Assembly: GCF_024586455.1 (NCBI RefSeq)
Contig: NC_065920.1
Span: forward strand, 56,861,960-56,925,959
Direction: 5' to 3'
From: Bactrocera neohumeralis
Taxonomy: Eukaryota > Arthropoda > Insecta > Diptera > Tephritidae
Length of the DNA stretch: 64,000 bases
The notes under the pieces were generated by a model that saw only the letters and a program-made list of their open reading frames with translations, did no database searches and was not told the DNA's origin. The position numbers were made by a program, and so were the translations under genes. Positions 12,024 to 22,355 of the stretch are shown piece by piece. Within the stretch, counting starts at the first letter, position 1, and each line of letters starts with the position of its first letter.

Positions 12024-12628
12024 AAAACAAGAAAAAACGTTAACTTCGGCTGCACCGATGCTAATATACCCTTCACTGGTGCATTTCTTTTAGTACCTAT
12101 GTGTTCAGTTTGTATGGAAGCTATATGCTATAGTTAACCGACTTGAACAATTTCTTCGGAGATTATGTTATTACCTTAAGCAGTAATTCATGTCAAATTT
12201 CGGGAATATATCTTGTCAAATGCGAAAGTTTTCCATAGAAGCTCTTGATCCCGATCGTTCGGTTTGTATGGCAGCTCTACGCTATAGTAAGCCGATCTGA
12301 ACAATTTCTTCGTATATTTCCTTATTATCTTAGAAAATAACCTGTGCCAACTTTTGTGAAGATATTTTGTCAAATGTGAAAGTTTTCCGTACAAAAACTT
12401 GATTCCGATCGTTCAGTTTGTATAACAGCTATATGTTATAGTGGTCCGATATCGACAGTTTCGACAAATGCGCAGCTTACGATATCTTATGAGGGACTAG
12501 TTCGTATATATACAGACAGACGGACATGGCTAAATCGACTCAGCTCAACATACTGATCATTTATAAATATACTTTATAGGGTACAAACTTCGTGACAAAC
12601 TTAATACACTCAGTTCAGGGTATAATTA
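12024..12628 (+). repeat. Mini-me-like repeat family A, copy 1 (full length)
   Basis: The left end is 'aaaacaagaaaaaacgttaa' followed by a hairpin based on CTTCGGctgcaCCGA. The right end is 'cagttcagggtataa', where better copies form TACCCTG-aa-CAGGGTA. Inside, a unit beginning 'gttcagtttgtatgg' recurs at 12103, 12257 and 12411, a 154-bp period. Near the right end a GTCY-type stretch (12513-12527, reading gacagacggac) sits beside the 'tggctaaatcgactcagctc' core. The (TA)-core-(GTCY)n layout matches dipteran mini-me elements. It is noncoding. Other copies are at 44896, 49077, 51406, 54336 and 63465. Confidence 0.75.
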
Positions 12629-13434
12629 GACTAAAAAAAAAACTTCTTCCATTGGTTGAATTAAAAATGCTTTGTATCTGTTCTTCTTGTAAATTACTAC
12701 TGCGTTCTATCAACCACTTTAATGGATATTTTATATAACTTTTAAATATTAAATATTTTTGCTATGCATTGGATGTTGGAATATTGCATGAAATAACATA
12801 TTCAGCTATTTTATTACCATACGTTATTAATATTAAAATTTTACCTATGGCGTTAGACACCGCACCGCAGGGGCACTAGAAAATAAATTTATTTACAAAA
12901 TTGCTGACTTTTTGTGTTGATTTTTACCAACGTATAATATAATAATGATAAATGCTACATAACCAGGTGGGCATCCATCGGGGGAACTAATGGTTGAAAA
13001 CCAGCCACATCCACAATAATTCGAGTAGAGCCTATAAAAAATCACTATTCCACAAAGCATAAGCAAACGAAAGCAGGTGCGATGTACATTGTGAATACTA
13101 ATTTTCTACAATTTTGCTTTCAGCAGACACTTGCAGCAATGCAAAGTATATAAAACGTTGTGCGTTAAAAATATTTAGAATATACATATATAAAATAATA
13201 ATATTATTAGAATATTAATTTTATAAAAACTTAACATATCAAGTCGTTTACGGATAAAAAGAAAATAAAATATGCGAGAAGCAAATTAGTTATGTACTTT
13301 TACTTCAAATAAAAAATTTCTTTCCAATTTAGAATTTAAAATCATGGCATATTTTATTCTTGGCTATATACCAATTTAGACCGGCATAGTATCGGATGGA
13401 ACCGTCCATAAAAAGGGTGATGCATTTCGAGCCC
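12629..13434. other. Unannotated AT-rich sequence
   Basis: No gene or element recognised. It consists of short frames only and A/T-rich runs. Confidence 0.4.
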
Positions 13435-14350
13435 TCCCTTTTTAAAGTAAAAACACAGAAATTTTAAATTCAATGGATAATGTTTATTATCATTCGAAAG
13501 AACATTCTCTGGCATTAATGTTTTGAAGGTTGCTTCCTTTCAAATCTTGGTCACAGCTACTTCTCAGCTGGTCATCCGTTGAGTCCAATTTTCGATGTTT
13601 CGTTCGAGCATTTCCACTACATTGTAACTTGCGAATGTCACGCGTGATATTTTGCTCCAAGGCCTGAATCGAAGTGGAATTGTCCGCATAGACTTTAGAC
13701 GTTACATATCCCTACAGGAAAAAGTCTAATCGACTGGCCCAAAATGTGGAAATATCTGCTCACTGAAGTGATCTCTATAATTCCCTTGATTGATGCGATG
13801 TGACGATGTTGCCGAGATTGACATTTAAGGTCGGTTATAACGACGCGATAACGGTCGCCATTGACAGTGACGTTCTCACGGGCATCATTTTTGAAGAAAT
13901 ATGGACCGCAAATTCCTTCGGCCCACAAACTACATCAAAACGTTGTTTTTTCTGGATGAAATGGCAGCCCTGGAATATCTTCAGGTAGCTCTTCGTTCCA
14001 AATGCAGCAATTGTGCTTGCTTACATACCCATTTAACTGTATTTATTAGGCTTTTAATTTAAGATCTCGACGTAAAATGCGCCCAATCATTCCATACGTC
14101 AGTGCGAGTTGCTGCGAACGGCCCGAATTGACGGTTTTGTGTACACTCTTAGCTACAGCTTCCATATTTTCTTCACTGCTTTCTGGACGTGGTCTATTCG
14201 GTCAAATAATATCAAATAATGAATGCTGAGTCTCAAGATGGGTGATGGTGTTGTGAATAGTAGGCCGATTATGTTGACCATAAGTTTACTGCGTTAAACA
14301 CATTCTTTACAGAGCATGAATTTTCGTAATAAAGTTGACCGATTTGTAAA
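13435..14350 (-). pseudogene. Mariner/Tc1-superfamily transposase relic
   Basis: A decayed DDE transposase on the minus strand. From about 14350 down, fragments read as a helix-turn-helix DNA-binding part ('SRSQQLALTYGMIGRILRR'-like). Next come 'HNCCIWNEELPED' and the 13928-13695 frame 'MWAEGICGPYFFKNDA' with 'VTVNGDRYR', a block typical of IS630/Tc1/mariner transposases of insects. A C-terminal piece 'GYVTSKVYADN' follows. A stop before 'SLWAEGICG' and at least two frame changes are visible. No terminal repeats were found. Confidence 0.7.
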
Positions 14351-14440
14351 CGTTATTCACGCATAAGTCTTTCCAGAAAAAAAGTAAAACATTACTGAAA
14401 CAAAAGAGGTTATTAAAAAGTACATCTACTTAGATCACCC

Positions 14441-14760
14441 GTTAGTTTATTCTTGAGCGCTGTCAGTTTTTACTAATTTTATATACAGTCACATTGGTCC
14501 CATTTACACCGTCTTTCGCTTGCATTGACACACATAATATGTTCATGCAAATATGTGTGCTTTGTACATGTCGCTTGAATTTTTAAAATTCGCAATTTCT
14601 ATAATGCTGCTTTTTGTTATTATTTCTTCATGTCAGGGGGCAAGTCTTCATTTTCCCCCTGGAATAAATTATCACACAGCTACACTCTCCTTCTTTAGCT
14701 CCCACACAATTCGTCAAGTAAAGTTATGCAACGACAGCGCAGCGTAGCAACAACAGGCTA
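14441..14760 (+). repeat. Dispersed repeat family E, copy 1
   Basis: It matches 22121-22355 along its length. Shared landmarks are 'gtttattcttgagcgctg', the 'ggtcccatt..caccg' phrase and 'cacaattcgtcaagtaaagt' near the right end. The class is unknown; I see no terminal repeats or coding frame. Confidence 0.6.
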
Positions 14761-15110
14761 CAAAGCTGTCAAGATTTATCACCACATCTACAACAACAGC
14801 CACAGCCACAACTAGTGCAGTTGAAGAGGTTATATTATAATATATTTGTTTCGGTGGATGGACGCAGCGCTTGGCTTGCTGAAGTTATATGAACGATGAT
14901 TTTGCCTTCTTTATATATTTTAGAATGTTCAACTGTCAAATGGGAAAGTTACTAAAATAATAAAAACGAAATAATAATTACAGTTATAATGTAAATGTAA
15001 TTTATGTTATGTATAGAATGAGTTTTCTAGTATCTAAGGATTTATTGATTCTTTGAAAACTTTCAGAAAACTTAAAAATATAAAGAAATAGGTATATATT
15101 TATCACCGCT
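14761..15110. other. Unannotated sequence between repeat E and RTE-like copy 3
   Basis: Apart from a CAA/CAG-rich patch at about 14745-14815 nothing is recognisable. Confidence 0.4.
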
Positions 15111-15124
15111 GATTGATAAGGCGT

Positions 15125-15377
15125 TTCTTTTCATTGGGGGTGTTTTTTACGTGGCGGGTCCCAAACCAAGCGCACAACCCTATGTAGGGGATCTTTCGCC
15201 TTCCCACTTTAGCTCGCCTTCAAATCGAAGTTCTTAGGCTACCCAGAGGATACTTGGTCAAAGACCGGAAGTCGTGAGCTGCTTGAGCCATATGTAAATG
15301 AATCGTTTCTGGCCACTCCCAAGTGAATGGCGATCAGAGAACTTCCCTCACTTGCGTGAACTTCTACACGTGACCCC
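15125..15377 (-). mobile_element. Inverted 5' UTR segment of RTE-like copy 3
   Basis: Read on the minus strand, it matches 60347-60600, the 5' end of the best copy. Shared landmarks are 'gtgtagaagttcacgcaagt', 'cacttgggagtggccagaaa' and 'gtaaaaaacac'. The first bases of the element abut the forward RT segment, as expected if the second cDNA reached the 5' end of the RNA. About 1.7 kb between this piece and the RT start is missing. Confidence 0.82.
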
Positions 15378-15388
15378 ATCCTCCAAAG

Positions 15389-17090
15389 CCCACCGTCAAC
15401 AAACTGATTGGACCTTATCAGTGTGGCCTTAGACGTGGAAAATCAACAACCGACCAGATATTCAAAAAAAAAGACCCGTCAAAAGAGAATCGACACACAC
15501 TACCTCTTCGTCGATTTCAAAGCTGCTTTCGACAGCACGAAAAGGAGCTGCCTTTATGCCGCGATGTCTAAATTTGGTATCCCCGCAAAACTAATACGGC
15601 TGTGTAAACTGACGCTGAGCAGCACCAAAAGCTCCGTCAAGATCGAGTAGGACCTCTCCGAGCCGTTCGATACCAAACGAGGTTTCAGACAAGGCGACTT
15701 CCTATCGTGCGACTTCGTCAACTTGCTGAAAAAAAAATTCGAGCTGCAGAACGAGCAGGTACAATCTTTTATAAGAGTGTACAGCTTCTGGCGTATGCCG
15801 ATGATATTGATATCGTCGGCCTCAACACCCGCGCCGTTTGTTCTGCTTTCTCCAGACTGGACAAGGAAGCAAAGCAAATGGGTCTGGCAGTGAACGAGGG
15901 CAAGACGAAATATCTCCTGTCATCAAACAAACAGTCGTCGCACTCGCGACTTGGCACTCACGTCACTATTGACAACAATGTGATAGTGTTTAACGTGGGA
16001 TCCTGCTGGCGACAGCTTAACTCCACGGTGCTCAAAAGCACAACGGATCAACACAATGCGTCGATCAGCGCCCTGAAAATTGGGTAACGATTTTCAGTAC
16101 CAATCGGCAGTGTGGCATGGACACACTAACCACCTTGGTAGGGCTCGAGGCCCATCTAAAACCTCTGCCGTACTTTGGGTCCGGCACCCGGTTGCAATGC
16201 AACTCCACATTCGACTGACAAAGTCAGTTCTTCCCGCGATTTGGGTTTTAACCACAGCCACCACGAATCTCCACAAAGGGCCAAACCCAATGAGCAGACT
16301 GGAGCGAACTCCAGGGGCTACTGCTCCCCGTGGTACCAGGTTAAAGTCTTTGGTATTGACCTTGTAGCCGAAGCTACGACCAGTTGAGCTTCCATACAGC
16401 CCTGGACTGGTGGCCAGGATCTTAGTCGCCTCTTATGACAGGCATGCCTTACCGCGGGTATATTCGGTTTCCCCTCGAACCCGGAGGGGTCCCCCCGTAC
16501 CCGCAGGGGGAACGTCACTATTGACAGTCATAACTTTGAAGTTGGAGATAGTTTCGTATATTTGGGAACCAGTGTAAGCACCACCAGCAATGTCAGCCTG
16601 GAAATCCAACGCAGGATAACACTTGCCAACAGGTGCTACTTTGGACTGAATAGGCAATTGAGAAGTAAAGTCCTCTTTCGACGAACAAAAACCAAAATCT
16701 ATATGTCACTCATAATTCCCGCCCTGTTATGTGGTGCAGAGGCTTGGACGATGACAACAACTAATGAGTTGACGTTGCGAGTTTTCGAGAGAAAAGTTCT
16801 GCGAAAGATTTGCGGTCCTTTTCGTCTTGGCCATGGCAAATATCGCATTCAATGGAACGATGAGCTGTATCAGATATATGACGACATTGACATAGTTCAG
16901 CGAATTAAAAGGCAGCGGCTACGCTGGCTAGGTTATGTTGTCCGAATGGACGAAAACACTCCAGCTTTGAAAGTATTCGACGCAGTACCCGCTGGGGGAA
17001 GCGTAGGAAAAGGAAGACGTCCACTTCGTTGGAAGGACCAGGTAGAGAGGACCTGGCTACGCTTGGAATATCCAGTTGGCGCCACGTAGC
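15389..17090 (+). pseudogene. RTE-like reverse transcriptase, copy 3 (interrupted)
   Basis: The frame 15408-15650 includes 'LFVDFKAAFDSTKRS' (motif A). A TAG follows 'SSVKIE' at 15648-15650. The B-motif region 'GFRQGDFLSCDF' lies in another frame, and 'LLAYADDIDIVG' (YADD) is at about 15783-15820. The frame 15707-16087 then runs into the 537-bp insertion. Coding similarity resumes at 16527 and the 16562-17089 frame carries the C-terminal block ('LRWLGYVVRMDENTPALK'). Motif B has D-S changed to D-F. It is nonfunctional. Confidence 0.8.
15975..16511. mobile_element. 537-bp nested insertion with 15-bp target-site duplication
   Basis: The 15-bp sequence ACGTCACTATTGACA occurs at 15960-15974 and again at 16512-16526. 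Deleting the insert plus one duplicate restores the RTE-like sequence exactly as in sister copies. The insert is GC-richer than its surroundings, has no terminal inverted repeats and ends at 16495-16511 with 'cgtacccgcagggggaa'. Its minus strand starts 'ttccccctgcgggtacgg' and includes 'catgcctgtcataagaggcg'. A 15-bp duplication without inverted repeats suggests a retroposon (short non-LTR derivative or SINE). Orientation and family are unresolved. The minus-strand frame 16518-16318 is probably incidental. Confidence 0.88.
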
Positions 17091-17216
17091 GAAAAGAAGA
17101 AACCACTGCCGCGCTGTTGTTAACTCGGCTATAACCGCGTAAGCAGTGTCTAGGCCAATTAAGAAGAAGAAGAAGATTAATAAGGTGAAATCGCTTTTAA
17201 CTTCTATTAAGTTTTT

Positions 17217-18279
17217 ATACTCTCGCAACAATGTTGCTAAGGAGAGTATTATAGTTTTGTTCACATAACGGTTGTTTGTAAGTCCTAAAACTAAAGGAGT
17301 CAGATATAGGGTTATGTATACCAAAGTGATCAGGGTGACGAGTAGAGTCGAAATCCGGATGTCTGTCTGTCCGAACGTCTGTCCGTCCGTGCAAGCTGTA
17401 ACTTGAGTAAAAATTGAGATGTCATGATGAAACTTGGTACACGTATTCCTTGGCTCCATAAGAAGGTTAAGTTCGAAGATGGGCACAATCGGCCCACTGC
17501 CACGCCCAAAAAATGGCGGAAACCGAAAACCTATAAAGTGTCATAACTAAACCATAAATAAAGATATTAAAGTGAGATTTGGCACAATAGATCACATTAG
17601 GGAGGGGCTTATTTGGACGTAATTTTTTTGGAAAAGTGGGCGTGGCCCCGCCCCCTACTAAGTTTTTGCACATATCTCGGAAACTACTATAGCTATGTCA
17701 ACCAAATCCTACAGAGTCGTTTTTTTCAGGCATTTCCATATACAGTTCAAAAATTGAAGAAATCGGATAATAACCACGCCCACCTTCCATACAAAGGTTA
17801 TGGTGAAAATCACTAAAAGTTCGTTAACCGACTTACAAAAAACGTCAGAAACACTAAATTTTACGGAAGAAATTGCAGAAGGAAGCTGCACCCAGGCTTT
17901 TTTAAAAATTGAAAATGGGCGTGGCCTCGCCCACTTATGGACCAAAAACCATATCTCAGGAACTACTAGACCGATTTCAATGAAATTCGGTATATAATAT
18001 TTTCTTAACAATCTGATGACATGTACGAAATATGGGTGAAATCGGTTAACAACCACGCCTTCTTCCAATATAAAGCTATTTTGAATTCCATCTGATGCCT
18101 TTTCTGTATAATACGAGTATATACATTAGGAACCAATGATGATAGCGGAATAAAACTTTACAAAAATACGGTATTTGAAAAATATGTAAATGACGTATAA
18201 TGAAATCTCGATTATCACTTTATCATGCGAGAGTATAAAATGTTCGGTGACACCCGAACTTAGCCTTCCTTACTTGTTT
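17217..18279 (+). repeat. Mini-me-like repeat family B, full length
   Basis: The left end, 17217-17249, is a nested hairpin: ATACTCTC pairs with GAGAGTAT and inside it GCAAC pairs with GTTGC. The right end is GTTCGG-tgacac-CCGAAC (18242-18259) plus a T-rich tail to 'cttgttt'. After the left hairpin come 'gatcagggtgacgag' and a (GTCY)n run (17359-17393), the mini-me core. The interior has about three units of roughly 277-280 bp, each with GC-box phrases on both strands (CCACGCCC at 17500 and 17774; GGGCGTGG at 17638 and 17917). No coding capacity. Confidence 0.75.
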
Positions 18280-18399
18280 AATAATGACGATGGGACCAGC
18301 TGTCTCGCTGAAAATAGACAACGTAAAGGAGAAAGGTTTTCCTTGGGTTGCCTTTCATTTCCATTGTATGGGTAATGGATATCAGTGAATAGGTTAATT

Positions 18400-18605
18400 T
18401 TTAAACCCCTGCGACATGTTGCTACAGAGCATAATAGTTTTATTCACCTTACGCTTGTTTGTATTAACTAAAACAAATGGAAATAGATAAAGGTTGAAAT
18501 TCGGGTGACTGTCCGTCCGTCCCTCCGTACTTACAAACTGTAACTTGAGTAAGAATTGAGATATCTTGATAAAACTCGGTTTGCCCTTTCCTTAATAAAA
18601 ACTAT
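18400..18605 (+). repeat. Family B-related mini-me-like repeat, 5' fragment
   Basis: It begins with the 'gcgacatgttgctacagag' remnant of the left hairpin and the 'ataatagttttattcac' phrase, followed by a (GTCCGTCC) run at 18512-18527 and 'taacttgagtaagaattgag'. It breaks off at about 18605. Confidence 0.65.
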
Positions 18606-19794
18606 TTGTTGATTTCATTTATTTTCACCTTGTAATATACAGGTAAGAATGTGAGAAAAATATATCATATTAAAAGCAATCAAAATTAGTTAACAAGATA
18701 CTGAGATATGTGAGATTGCCTAAAAGTGGACGTTGCTACGCATATCGTCCAATTTTTACCACGGCTCCTATGAAGCCATACCATCTCGGGTGTACACATT
18801 TCTATCTCCGTCGTATTCAGTTATTAATCTATTGCACTTTTGGTAGCTTTTAACAGTAAATACGACCGTTATGTGAACAAACCAATTAAGTAGTTTTACT
18901 ACAATTGAAAATAGTTTGTGAAAAAGTGTAAAGTGTATACTACACTAAGTTAAAATCCAAAAAGAAATAAATATACTTGTAAACATAGATGCGTTCAATC
19001 TCTGGAAGCACTTTTCACAAATGGGTGGATCAACGACGTCACGTAACCTAAACCCTATAAAAACGTGTAAAACGTTCGAAAAGCAATGGAAGGAGTAAAA
19101 ATGGTCAACTGCGAAAACAATAAGTGTACGTACGAAAGGCATAAAAAAACTTCGTGCGTGTCCACACAATGTGTACTTTTCTATAGTAATAACATATATA
19201 ATATAGTATGTATGTACTTATATATACAAATCGTGTATACTTCCATCTTCACATAGGTATATATCGTCACCTAAAATGCACAATAACGTAACAACATTTT
19301 CGGAAATTTATAGGGAATGAATGAAAGACGATATAAACTGGAACATGAGTTCAAAAAAAATTTATATATTGGTTAAAACTGGGTTATATCTGATAGTAAA
19401 ACTTTAAAATGTTGGTCATATTTACTTATAGTGAATCGCAAGTAATAAAATGAATACAATTTTGAATTTTTTGATCAAACGTTATTTTGCATTTTAGGTG
19501 ATGGTATGTTTTATAGGCGCAAGTGCGTATATGAGCAACTGTACCACTAAATCCGTATCTTAAGTGAGTTAAGCAATCAATTTTGTCGATGGCATTGCGT
19601 TAGAGTTTTTTTAGTTGGACACTAGAAAATGTGCAAAATAGCAGAAAATCATTACAGCGAAAGTAAAAAACTTCACGCGATGTTCAATTTGCTTTTTTAG
19701 TGTGCGTTTACAAAGAAAGGGAATGAAAGATTAAACTTAATTAAAGACCAGCAATTTGAGATATTCTAATCTTCGAAACAGTTGTTAAAGTCAA
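18606..19794. other. Mostly unannotated; fragment of a mini-me-like repeat at about 18700-18890
   Basis: The phrase 'ttttggtagcttttaacagt' near 18838 resembles 'ttttagtagtttttaacagt' at 32043 in the type D repeat. The rest has no recognisable gene or element. Confidence 0.4.
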
Positions 19795-20300
19795 TTTCCA
19801 GAATAGTTTTCAATGCGAGTAGTGATTCACGTTTAACGTCTTCAATGGACTCAAAACGGTTTCGGCGGAGAAGTCGTTTGAGTTTGCTGAATAGCCGGAA
19901 GTAACACAGGGATAAATCAGGCGCATACGGTAGTTACGGCATAATATTGACTGAAAATTTTGCGAAAAACTCACGAAGAATCAGTGCAGTATGCGACGAT
20001 GTATTATCATAATGCAAATATCATGAGTTGTTGGCCCATAAATCTGGCCTGGTCTTACGAATAGCTTCGCTAAAAGGACGCATAACAGTGAAATATTATT
20101 CCTTGTTGACAATTTGGCTGGTAGGAAAAAATTCGGCGCGCATCACACCTCGATAATCGAAGATAACTGTGAACATAATCCTGATTTTTGACCTGCTTTA
20201 ATGTGTTTTTTTCAGCTGCATAATCATAGATCAAAGAATAGTCGTTCATGACATCAACTCGTCTCGTCATCCTGGCTCCAAAACACCGAAAGAATTGACT
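19795..20300 (-). pseudogene. Mariner transposase relic, C-terminal half
   Basis: Minus-strand fragments in shifting frames read as a mariner transposase: 'IFDYRGVMRAEFFPTSQ', 'RKTRPDLWAN', then 'YDNTSSHTALILREFFAKF' (the second catalytic Asp region, normally HDNAPSHT), 'LPYAPDLSLCYF' (third Asp region) and 'LEIDFNNCF'. In-frame stops and a frame change are present. The N-terminal half is missing. It abuts the unidentified ORF that starts just after it. Confidence 0.75.
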
Positions 20301-20304
20301 CTGT

Positions 20305-21296
20305 ATATGGGCTGTATTTTGACGGCCGCAAAGACAATACACTTACACAAGTCAGCGAAGATGAAAAGTACTACCGCGACACTGTCAAAGAGGAACATAT
20401 TTCTTTTATAGCGGAACCTGGTTGTCATTACTTTGGCCACGTCACCTCTCCTTCCGGGTCAGTGGAGGATGAGACGCAAGCTATATGGCAACATTTACAA
20501 GACAATTCAGTTGATGTGGAACATCTAGAAGTTGTCGGTGCTGATGGCTCCAACACGAACACAGGTTGGAAAGGTGGAATCATTCGGAAACTAGAAGAAA
20601 TAATAGGTAGGCCATTACAGTGTTTTGTTTGTCTTCTACATTTCAACGAACTTCCATTTCGTGCTCTTTTCGAACACATAGATGGTGTCTCAAAGAGTCC
20701 AAATACATTCTCTGGCGACATAGGTAAACTGCTCCCTGATTGCGAGAAGTTGCCTGTTGTCAAATTTGAAAGTTTTCCATCCTGCCAATTACCTTCTGAG
20801 GTTATTAATCCGACCCAACTTAGCACAGACCAAGCTTATCTCTATAAAATATCAGAAGCTGTGATTCTCCTTAGTATGATGGCTGACGAACGTATAGAAA
20901 TCAGAAAGTTGGCCCTTGACCGTCTCTGGCAGCCAGAGAAGCAGAGTCTGACACTGCAAATGGAAGGGTTAGATGTAATAAAGTGCCAAAGCTGAATTTC
21001 AAAGCTAATAATTATTACGATATGATTAACTGGAAGACTATTACCTTGACTGTTCCACCAGTTCTTTGTTCAGTCTCTAACGAAGAACTCATAAAAAGGC
21101 TGTCGGGAGACACTGAAGAGGTATGGAAATTTAGTGAATTCCCCTCTCACACCGTGGCAGTTGAGAGAATCGTCAAACTGGTGACAGAGGCATCTTCTAA
21201 TCTCGTGATCGTTTTATACGCTCTACACTGAAATCTAGGCAACAAGTGCCAAAGTTTAGTACAAAATCTGATTTTATCAATAAATTTGACACAGAT
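20305..21296 (+). pseudogene. Decayed ORF of a conserved, probably transposon-associated family of unknown function
   Basis: The frame is open from about 20305 ('LYFDGRKDNTLTQVSEDE'), through 'EEHISFIAEPGCHYFGHVTS', 'VVGADGSNTNTGWKGG' and 'FVCLLHFNELPFRALFEHI', to a stop at about 20994. It resumes one frame over with 'VPKLNFKANNYYDMINW', 'FPSHTVAVERIVKLVTEAS' and, after another shift near 21200, 'RFIRSTLKSRQQVPKFSTKS', ending TAA at about 21305. I recall similar uncharacterised proteins in several invertebrates, often multicopy, but cannot name a superfamily. There is probably an internal deletion after 'LYKISEAVILLS'. No signal peptide or membrane segment is seen. It reads as a real but dead coding sequence. 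Confidence 0.65.
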
Positions 21297-22120
21297 TCTG
21301 ACTAAAACAAGCCTGACATATGGTTGGTTGGTTGGGTTGGGCTTGGGAGGAACCCGAAGAGCAGCCACCTCCACGCGGTGAGTTCTGGGTGACCAATACA
21401 GGTTAGCTGAGAGCTGCAACAATTTTCACCTTGCGCTGTGGCGCGCCGCATTTTTGCTCGTATCTCGGCAACGGTTCGTCCTACGGCCATGATCCATTCC
21501 ATTTCGGTAGCAAATGACGTGACAAATAACTTTTGTTTTATACATTTTGCCATGATATGCGTATTTCAGGCGCTAGGTAGACAATTTCACGATTTTAGGC
21601 GAATTTCCGAAATTTCAAGGCCGGAGTTTGGGTTGAAGATGCAATCCGATCACAAAACAAAAAGTTGCATTGGAATCAGGAAGTACTAAGGCAACTTTTC
21701 CGCACTATTAGAAATCCCGAATCGAAAAAAGTCCGGAATCGACCCACCCTAGTACACATAGACATGTCTCACAGTGGTGCAATTTTGCCGGTAACTTCAA
21801 AAATTTGACTTCTGAATTTTTAACTTACGCAAATAGTACAGCCAATAAATCAGGCTTGAAACATACTCAATAGGCCTCTTCTGAAGTAGTAAACAAAATT
21901 ATACGAGCTGCCGACTGGAGTTAGTTGGTTCTTGGTTACCATCTCTATACTATATATCATTATTCACTCAACTATCCAAACTTACGTGCACATATACAGA
22001 CACAAAATTTATGTTTCATACACATAGTTGCGTTAGTCAACAGATTCCCTTGTTGCTGCCAATTTTAGTACTCTTCTTCAACTTTAATTTAATTTAACTT
22101 TACTTCTCCTTTTCTTTCTT
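21297..22120. other. Unannotated sequence
   Basis: It contains a (GGTTG)-like short run at about 21320-21340. No gene or element boundary was recognised. Confidence 0.4.
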
Positions 22121-22355
22121 TTCTGTTTATTCTTGAGCGCTGCCAGTTGTTTTTCAATTTTCTTTCAGTCACACGGGTCCCATTGGCACCGCCAATCGTC
22201 ATATATGCGTGGGTACAAGCAACTTCTTGTTCTTCTTCTTTGCCTGCTGTGCTTACTCTCTCCGCCTGAAATAGCTTCTTGCTCTGATGATTTTAACTTT
22301 ATAAGCTGCCACAATTTGTCAAGTGAAGTTATGCTACGGCAATATAAACGCGACA
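22121..22355 (+). repeat. Dispersed repeat family E, copy 2
   Basis: It is similar to 14441-14760 ('gtttattcttgagcgctg', 'cacaatttgtcaagtgaagt'). It stops exactly where the duplicated segment begins (22356). Confidence 0.6.

Larger units (their letters stand above)
15111..17185 (+). mobile_element. RTE-like copy 3 with inverted 5' end, flanked by target-site duplication
   Basis: The whole unit is flanked by an 11-bp near-repeat: GATTGATAAGG at 15111-15121 and GATTAATAAGG at 17175-17185. Within it, 15125-15377 is the family's 5' UTR in reverse orientation. From about 15389 to 17174 the RT and C-terminal part run forward and end in (AAG)n. One pair of target duplications around both parts argues for a single insertion with 5' inversion (twin priming). 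A separate 537-bp element sits at 15975-16511. Confidence 0.8.

Noticed and set aside
16905..17486. 193-codon minus-strand frame
   Set aside because: It is antisense to the RTE-like C-terminal domain and runs on into the family B repeat; no recognisable domain.
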